Assembly (NCBI GenBank): GCA_049487715.1
Contig: CP150546.1
Coordinates: 930,001 to 994,000, forward strand
Source: Pycnococcus provasolii
Lineage: Eukaryota; Chlorophyta; Pseudoscourfieldiophyceae; Pseudoscourfieldiales
Reading direction: 5' to 3'
DNA length: 64,000 bases
In this document: in pieces, positions 58,866 through 64,000 of the stretch
Layout: each line of letters begins with the position of its first letter
Position numbering within the stretch: position 1 is the first letter of the stretch
Program-made: the position numbers and the translations under genes
Notes under the pieces: model-generated
Told to the model about the DNA's origin: nothing
Databases searched by the model: none
The model's input: only the letters and a program-made list of their open reading frames with translations

Positions 58866-58978
58866 GAGTAAGCACACACAACACACACGAGCTTGAGCAT
58901 GTATTGTAACGTATTTATTTATTTTATTTGATAACAAGTCAGGCAGGCAGGGAAAACACGTACAGCAGAGAACTACGG

Positions 58979-59001
58979 GGTTAGGGTTAGGGTTAAGGTT
59001 C
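58979..59001. repeat. short TTAGGG run upstream of the Nup88-like gene
   Basis: GGGTTAGGGTTAGGGTTAAGG about 90 bp before the likely start at 59092. One of several telomere-like boxes lying close to gene starts. Confidence 0.7.
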
Positions 59002-59091
59002 GCGCCGCCCCCTGCCTGCTCCCTCCCCCGCCCCCGGGGTTGGGTTCCGTTGCGCGCCCAATCAATTCAATTCCGAACTTACATATTTCCT

Positions 59092-62000
59092 ATGGCGTTC
59101 TCGCTCGGGTCTCTGGGATCGGCGTCCATGTCCATGTCCATGTCCATGTCTTCCTCTCTCCCTCTCCCTCCATCGTCGTCGCTGGTTAGTAGTGGGAGCT
59201 CGCCGCCATTAGTATCAGGGGGGGCTGCATCCCCAGCTGCGGTTGGGGTAGGGGCTTCGTCCTCGCTCTCTGCATTTGCTTCTCCTCCTCCTCCTTCATC
59301 GTTTTTAACGCAGACTTCTGGAGATGTGGAGACTTCTGATGCAGCAGCAGGAGCAGCAGGAGTGGGGGTGGTGACTGGATTCGATACGCCGATCGCTGTG
59401 AACCTCATGGGACTTGACGCCGCTGGTGCGCGCGCATGCGTGCTCACAAGAGGACATGAAGGCGCGAAAGCGGCGTGGAGAATTGCAGTCGTCGATGCGG
59501 CGGACGTTCACAGCGCGGTGGGAAATAAGACGCACGCACTCAACAGCATCACGAAGCGAATAGTCACGCCAAAACCAGCGATACCTACGAACTTCGACGT
59601 CAAGGCTGTCAAGGTGAACGCTACCGGAACGAAAGTTCTCGTAATTCTAGACGCGCCAAGAGCACAGTCACCAGTCTACGTCGTGCACCTCGAAGGCGTG
59701 CCGACGAGGGCGCACGCGCACGGCCAGCCAACGGAACACAACGCCAAGTGCCACGCCGTGGGAAGACTGGCGTTCGCGAAGTGGGCAAGACGAACGGCAG
59801 GAGCGTACGTGAGAGATGTGCAGTTTCACCCAACCAGCGACACGCACGTTGCTGTGCTGCTGTCGAGCGGCGTGCTCGCACTCTTTGACGTTGGCGCGGA
59901 CGCGGACGCTCCGCCGGAGATTGCTCTCAAGCTGCCGGCGCCGCCTTCGCCGAACAACGCCAGCAACGGCGGATCGTCGCTTTGCAACATGTGCTTCGCT
60001 GACACAACGTCGAATGACGCGGGCTTCGACGCGTACACGGCGTACATCACGGACGAACATTCGAACATTTACCAGCTGTGCCCATTTGGGCCGAGGCCGC
60101 GAGGTGCCGCAGCTTGCAAAGCTGCATCAGAGTCTTTCACGCGAGCCGTCGAAGATGTGCACCGCGCCGCCATGTCCGCATCGGCAGAGACGCACGACGA
60201 TGCACGCATGGCGATGTGGCGTGCGGACGCCGATGCCTGGAGAGCTTGGACGCTGGAGGGTGCCGACATGGCACCAACGTCGGTGCCCACCCCGATGCTC
60301 GTTGGGCCGCTCTCGTCGGACGCAAATGCGGGAGAGTCGTTCGCGCCGAACGTCGCCGTGCGTGCGGTGCCGCTTGGCCGCGACGCTGGTGGATGCACGG
60401 CACTCCTGCTCGCCTCCGCATCGTCGCGCCTCAGCTCGCCCGGTGCGGCGTCCGTGCGCGTTGTCGTGCTGGCAGGCGTGGCCACGCCGCTTTTCGGAAC
60501 TATCGATGAATCGCCAAGAGGCGCGCGAGCGGTAAAGCTCATGCAACCGCAGGCATTTGGCGGAAACACCGCGCCAATGCCGCTGGCGGCTGCTATTCCG
60601 CAGGTTGTGGAAGCGCTGCGCAGCGAGGCGCCGGCGCCAATCTCCGCGTCACCGATGCAGCATGGCCCAGCTTGGGTTTGGGACATTGCGCTTGATCCTG
60701 CGCAGCCCGACGCCGCTGTTATTTACGGCACGCCACGCGGAACCTCGGCAATTGGTGCAGCGGCAACGCTGCGCCTTCCCGGCCTCGCGTGTCTTCGCCG
60801 CCTCGTTGCCGCCTTGCATGATCCTGAGGGAGGCGCACCGGTCTCGGCAGCTGCTGCTCTCGCGCCCCCGGCGACGGAATCCCTCCAACTTCCCAAGAGG
60901 GCGACGGGCGCAATTCTCCTTCCGCCGCCGTTGGCTGCTCGCGCGCAGCCAGGCGCTGTAGCTCTCCTCGGCGATTCGCAACTTCACACGGTCGCCATGG
61001 CTGCGATTGACAGCGCCAAGTCGCCGTCGTCTGCGCTCACGGTGGCATCCTACGGCGAAGGCGACGACGACGGTGGCTCGTTCGCCACGGCAACGCAGCT
61101 TTACGAGCCGATGATCACGCTCGCCGCACGCGGGTGCCCGAACAACACGCTTTCAGGACACCATCCGCCCGGCAGCGAAGCAACCAAACCGGATACCGCC
61201 TCGGGGAATCGTAGGCTTGCGGAGGCTGCGGCATCTCTGCGCTGCAGCGTATTTGAGGAGATTGCAAGATTCGAGGCGGTGGTGAAAGCGCGAACGAGCT
61301 CGGCGGATCGCGAGTGTGCGCGCCTTCAGCGACGCACGGAGCATCTACTGCAGGACTTCGGCGTGGAGGAGGACGAACTTGACACGTACGCCGCCACCGG
61401 CGAAGCTGCTAATGACGACGTGATGAGAGAGCTTGTGGAGCAGGCTGCGGAGAAGCTTCAGGACGAGGAGGCTGCAACGAGGGATATCGACGCGGCACCG
61501 GTGGCGCTTCGCCTTCTCTCCCGCGGCGCCGCCGCGCTGACTTGGCGCGCTCAGAAGCTGTCGGCGGCGTCGTCCAATGCGGAATCTCGCATGCGGGACG
61601 TGCTCAACAAGCTTCAGCGTGTTGGCGTCGGCAGCAGCGGTGGGTTAGTCGCCGTGGCTGGGCCGCTGAGTGCGAGCGAGGAGCGTCTTAAGGCTGATCT
61701 GGGGTCTGCGGAGGCACGCCTGCAGGAGATGGAGCATAGGATCAGGGAGGTGCAGGATGCACTCTGTGCCGAGAGGCGGTCGCGCGGAGAGCAGCCTTCA
61801 GGTATCCGCGGTATCACAACCCCCAAGGGAGCAAGGGAGCAAGGATCGTCATCTGCGTCCGATGTGAATCCTCGGTTTGGGAGTGCGTCGCGGCGCAGTG
61901 GCGTGGTTTCTCTCGCTCCTCAGGCTTCGCCTAGCAGTAGTTTGACGACGCTGCCAAGCCAGCTACGAGCAGCTCTCAACAGTGTTGGTGGGCCTACTCG

Positions 62001-62145
62001 GGTGGGAGCAAGCGTCAGTGCGGATATTGCACTGCGTGCGGATCTCGACGAGGCGGCTAGGTTGACGGCGACGGCGGCGAGGGTCGCGACGCTTGTCGAG
62101 GCTACTCTTGGTGGAGGAGGAGGTGGAGGAGGAGACGGTGCCTGA
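59092..62145 (+). CDS. NUP88: Nup88-like nucleoporin
   Basis: The ATG at 59092 (MAFSLGSLGSASM) gives 1,017 residues; a start at 59050 is also possible. An N-terminal Ser-rich region with SLGSLG repeats is followed by a beta-propeller-like part containing VRDVQFHPTSDTHVAVLLSSGVLALFDV, the hallmark strand of Nup88 (HPxSDTHL..L). The last third is helical and coiled coil (EIARFEAVVKARTSSADREC, RRTEHLLQDFGVEEDEL, ASEERLKADLGSAEARLQEMEHRI). Nup88 anchors Nup82/Nup214 complexes on the cytoplasmic face of the pore. The family call is based on the propeller motif and the propeller-coiled-coil layout. Confidence 0.6.
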   Translation: MAFSLGSLGSASMSMSMSMSSSLPLPPSSSLVSSGSSPPLVSGGAASPAAVGVGASSSLSAFASPPPPSSFLTQTSGDVETSDAAAGAAGVGVVTGFDTPIAVNLMGLDAAGARACVLTRGHEGAKAAWRIAVVDAADVHSAVGNKTHALNSITKRIVTPKPAIPTNFDVKAVKVNATGTKVLVILDAPRAQSPVYVVHLEGVPTRAHAHGQPTEHNAKCHAVGRLAFAKWARRTAGAYVRDVQFHPTSDTHVAVLLSSGVLALFDVGADADAPPEIALKLPAPPSPNNASNGGSSLCNMCFADTTSNDAGFDAYTAYITDEHSNIYQLCPFGPRPRGAAACKAASESFTRAVEDVHRAAMSASAETHDDARMAMWRADADAWRAWTLEGADMAPTSVPTPMLVGPLSSDANAGESFAPNVAVRAVPLGRDAGGCTALLLASASSRLSSPGAASVRVVVLAGVATPLFGTIDESPRGARAVKLMQPQAFGGNTAPMPLAAAIPQVVEALRSEAPAPISASPMQHGPAWVWDIALDPAQPDAAVIYGTPRGTSAIGAAATLRLPGLACLRRLVAALHDPEGGAPVSAAAALAPPATESLQLPKRATGAILLPPPLAARAQPGAVALLGDSQLHTVAMAAIDSAKSPSSALTVASYGEGDDDGGSFATATQLYEPMITLAARGCPNNTLSGHHPPGSEATKPDTASGNRRLAEAAASLRCSVFEEIARFEAVVKARTSSADRECARLQRRTEHLLQDFGVEEDELDTYAATGEAANDDVMRELVEQAAEKLQDEEAATRDIDAAPVALRLLSRGAAALTWRAQKLSAASSNAESRMRDVLNKLQRVGVGSSGGLVAVAGPLSASEERLKADLGSAEARLQEMEHRIREVQDALCAERRSRGEQPSGIRGITTPKGAREQGSSSASDVNPRFGSASRRSGVVSLAPQASPSSSLTTLPSQLRAALNSVGGPTRVGASVSADIALRADLDEAARLTATAARVATLVEATLGGGGGGGGDGA

Positions 62146-62213
62146 GTTGACAACAACAACAGCAGCAGCAACCTCGTCAGTATAGTATAGGTAATAGAAG
62201 AAAACAAGAGAAA

Positions 62214-62741
62214 TTACTTAGCGTTCTTCGCGCTGAGTCTGGAAGCGCGTGCAGCGTCTTTGTCGTCCAAGCTGTCATCTCTCATCCTGGCAACTCTCTG
62301 TTCGTTGTCTCGGAAGCTCTTGAATGCGAACGGCGCGGCGGCGAGTGCAAAACCAATCGAGACTCCAATGAGTACGTGTTTTTGGTTCGCGTCTGGTTGT
62401 CCCGCCCTTTTGATTTGTTCGACAGGCACGTTGTAGTACGTGGCGAGTGTTTCTTTTTTTTGCTGTTCTGACCAGTGCTTTTGAAGTTTTGGTTTTTCGC
62501 CTGATGGACGCGGCGGTACTGGTGTGGACGGAGGTGACTTAGGCGCTGATGCTGCTGATGCCGATGCCGCTGATGACGCTGATGCCGATGACGACGATGC
62601 CGATGACGACGATGCCGATGCTGACGATGACGATGCCGATGATGCTGATGAGGACGACGAACGACGCCACAAACTCACAAACCCACGCCCTAACCCTGTT
62701 GACAAGGAAGAGTTGGACAAACCACTGACGCGCCACCACAT
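62214..62741 (-). CDS. small mitochondrial-type membrane protein, unknown
   Basis: From the ATG at 62741 the product (175 aa) begins MWWRVSGLSNSSLSTGLGRGFVSLWRR, a good mitochondrial presequence, then a long Ser/Ala repeat coded by GATGCC/GACGAT-type triplets, a Pro-rich linker, and SEQQKKETLATYYNVPVEQIKR. A single membrane helix (HVLIGVSIGFALAAAPFAFKSF) and a basic tail follow. The tail-anchored single-helix form recalls small respiratory or import subunits, but I do not recognise it. A longer frame to 62852 exists. Gene order: convergent with the Nup88-like gene, 68 bp apart. Confidence 0.6.
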   Translation of the reverse strand: MWWRVSGLSNSSLSTGLGRGFVSLWRRSSSSSASSASSSSASASSSSASSSSASASSAASASAASAPKSPPSTPVPPRPSGEKPKLQKHWSEQQKKETLATYYNVPVEQIKRAGQPDANQKHVLIGVSIGFALAAAPFAFKSFRDNEQRVARMRDDSLDDKDAARASRLSAKNAK

Positions 62742-62852
62742 GACGTTACTTAAGTCCACAGTAGTATAGCCAGCCAGACAGACGTGTTTGATGTGACGTG
62801 ATCGCGCAAGACGGCGAGAAAGAAGTTGGTGTGATGGCGAAAACGACTTCAC

Positions 62853-63075
62853 GAGTGAAAACTGACTGGCTCCGAGGGCACCACGAACGAGGTCGACGAT
62901 GCGACCGCGGGAGGGAGGGGAGAGTTAGGGTGCGGGTTAGGGTTAGGGTTACGGGTCCCCGCCCCCGGGCGCGGGATCCCGGTCCGGATTTCTTCCTACC
63001 AGAGCACCCCGACCAATTTCTTTGAAGAGAGTTAAGAGAGAGGAGGATCTATTACGAATCGAAGTGTGTTGTTAT
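62853..63075. other. spacer with TTAGGG boxes
   Basis: Upstream of the small membrane-protein gene. TTAGGGTGCGGGTTAGGGTTAGGG lies at about 62924-62950, followed by a very GC-rich stretch with CCCCGGGCGCGGG. No gene is seen. Confidence 0.5.
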
Positions 63076-63078
63076 CAA

Positions 63079-63829
63079 ATGGCGGGCCCGCGTAGACTCG
63101 CGTGCGGCCTCCGCCTCTTCGCGCGGCTGTGCGCCGCGGCCGCCGCCTTACTTAAGCAATTGCAAGCTACCAAGCTACAATTGCACGATGCTGATATATA
63201 CGTGGAGCCAACGGCAACAGAGGTGAACCTTACACAAGTGCCCGTTTTCCAGAACATGATCATGACTGAAGAGCAAGCGCGCGACGGAGTTACAGTTCAC
63301 ATGGAAGGAGGGGGACGGGACGCACGGCTTCGCAGTGCACGACGGGACAGGCCTTGGCGGCTTTGTGGCACCACTCCTACAACACAGCGCACCGGACTTC
63401 GCTGCGTCGATGGTACCGGCGGTCACGCAGATCAAGCAGTTGCAAGGCCTTGGGGTGCCGTCCGTGCGGCTTGACGTGCTCCTCGAGCCTCTACCATGGG
63501 ATCATTGCGACCACCGCGGCTTTACTAGTATGGCCTCGCTCACGCAGTACAACATCGGCGAAGTACTCGCAGATGCGTGGTCCCGTTTCAAGGCCACCTG
63601 CGGGCAACCAGTGACGAGCGGCTGGCGAAGAAGTCACCTCGAGCCGCATGGACCACCCTCTCTACGGATTCGTGGAGGCTGGCAAGTTGTGGTGAACGCC
63701 GATGAAGTGACGTTTGCCGACGTTGATGCATCCAGATTTGGAGGCGGACTTCACGCTCGTGTTCAACAAGACTGCCTTGGACACGATCTTGGAGGTCTAT
63801 GCCGAACGTGTCGGACGAGACGCTTAGGG
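63079..63829 (+). pseudogene. decayed unknown gene with several frameshifts
   Basis: Coherent protein segments continue from frame to frame: MAGPRRLACGLRLFARL (transit-like) ... EVNLTQVPVFQNMIMTEEQA in one; GFAVHDGTGLGGFVAPLLQ, PDFAASMVPAVTQIKQLQGLG and NIGEVLADAWSRFKATCG in the next (shift in a G run near 63310); GEEVTSSRMDHPLYGFVEAG in a third (shift near 63615); and MHPDLEADFTLVFNKTALD ... VYAERVGRDA to a stop near 63827. At least three shifts argue for true decay rather than assembly error. I do not recognise the family. Beyond 63830 there are GTCGGG/CCCGAC inverted words and no gene. Confidence 0.5.
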
Positions 63830-64000
63830 CCAAAAGCCTTAAAAAGGTCGGGGGCGGCCCGACTTAGCTTGGTCGGTAAAAAATCGCCGACTTAATCTGC
63901 CGACCATGGATTTTCGTCCAAGTATCCGGTATACCCTAAAGGGTCGTACCGAATAACACGGATCCCTCCGCAACAAGTGCAGAACATGTCAGCGCAGATC

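Overview
The window looks like nuclear DNA of a unicellular green alga, probably a prasinophyte-type picoalga. Evidence: GC-rich, nearly intron-free genes packed on both strands; a plant-type PYRR protein (degenerate RibD deaminase + reductase + NADAR domain); N-carbamoylputrescine amidase, a BAHD acyltransferase fold, a Nup88-like nucleoporin, PARG and a four-domain voltage-gated channel. Short TTAGGG runs are scattered between genes. The species cannot be fixed from sequence alone.

Layout. 0-6.2 kb: a decayed gene, a secreted Tyr/Gly-rich protein, a glycosyltransferase-like protein and a membrane-anchored sialidase-like protein with a probable 97-nt intron. 6.2-11.4 kb: repeat-rich spacer, a PUB-domain protein, an RGG-rich unknown protein, and a 1-kb spacer. 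11.4-16.9 kb: a voltage-gated channel in two overlapping frames (repeats I-II and III-IV). 16.97-37.57 kb: a type I polyketide synthase region on the minus strand. The intact synthase (26527-37569, 3680 aa) reads CoA ligase-ACP-KS-DH-ER-KR-ACP-KS-DH-ACP-BAHD, with no acyltransferase domain. Its 3' third and the adjacent channel 3' half are tandemly duplicated. The left PKS copy is split by a foreign, very AT-rich 4,068-bp element (19019-23086) with perfect 96-bp hairpin-forming terminal inverted repeats. The element carries a truncated family-B DNA polymerase, a GIY-YIG nuclease relic, an intact adenine/cytosine-N4-type DNA methyltransferase and two unknown genes. It looks like a decayed Polinton-like virus, virophage or linear-plasmid provirus.

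37.6-43.9 kb: a foldback element, a putative giant receptor-like kinase (ectodomain and kinase in two frames) and spacer. 43.9-64 kb: two alpha/beta hydrolases, a gene with about 15 copies of a 60-residue repeat, a second sialidase-like protein, PARG, PYRR, a WD40 protein, N-carbamoylputrescine amidase, a Nup88-like protein, a small mitochondrial-type membrane protein, and a decayed gene at the right edge.

Five otherwise good genes are each split by a frame change at one point (channel, kinase, repeat protein, WD40 protein, right-edge gene). These are either very short introns, real decay, or single-base assembly errors, and cDNA or read pile-ups would decide. The best candidate for something new is the AT-rich element with its hairpin ends. 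The AT-less, BAHD-terminated PKS is second.
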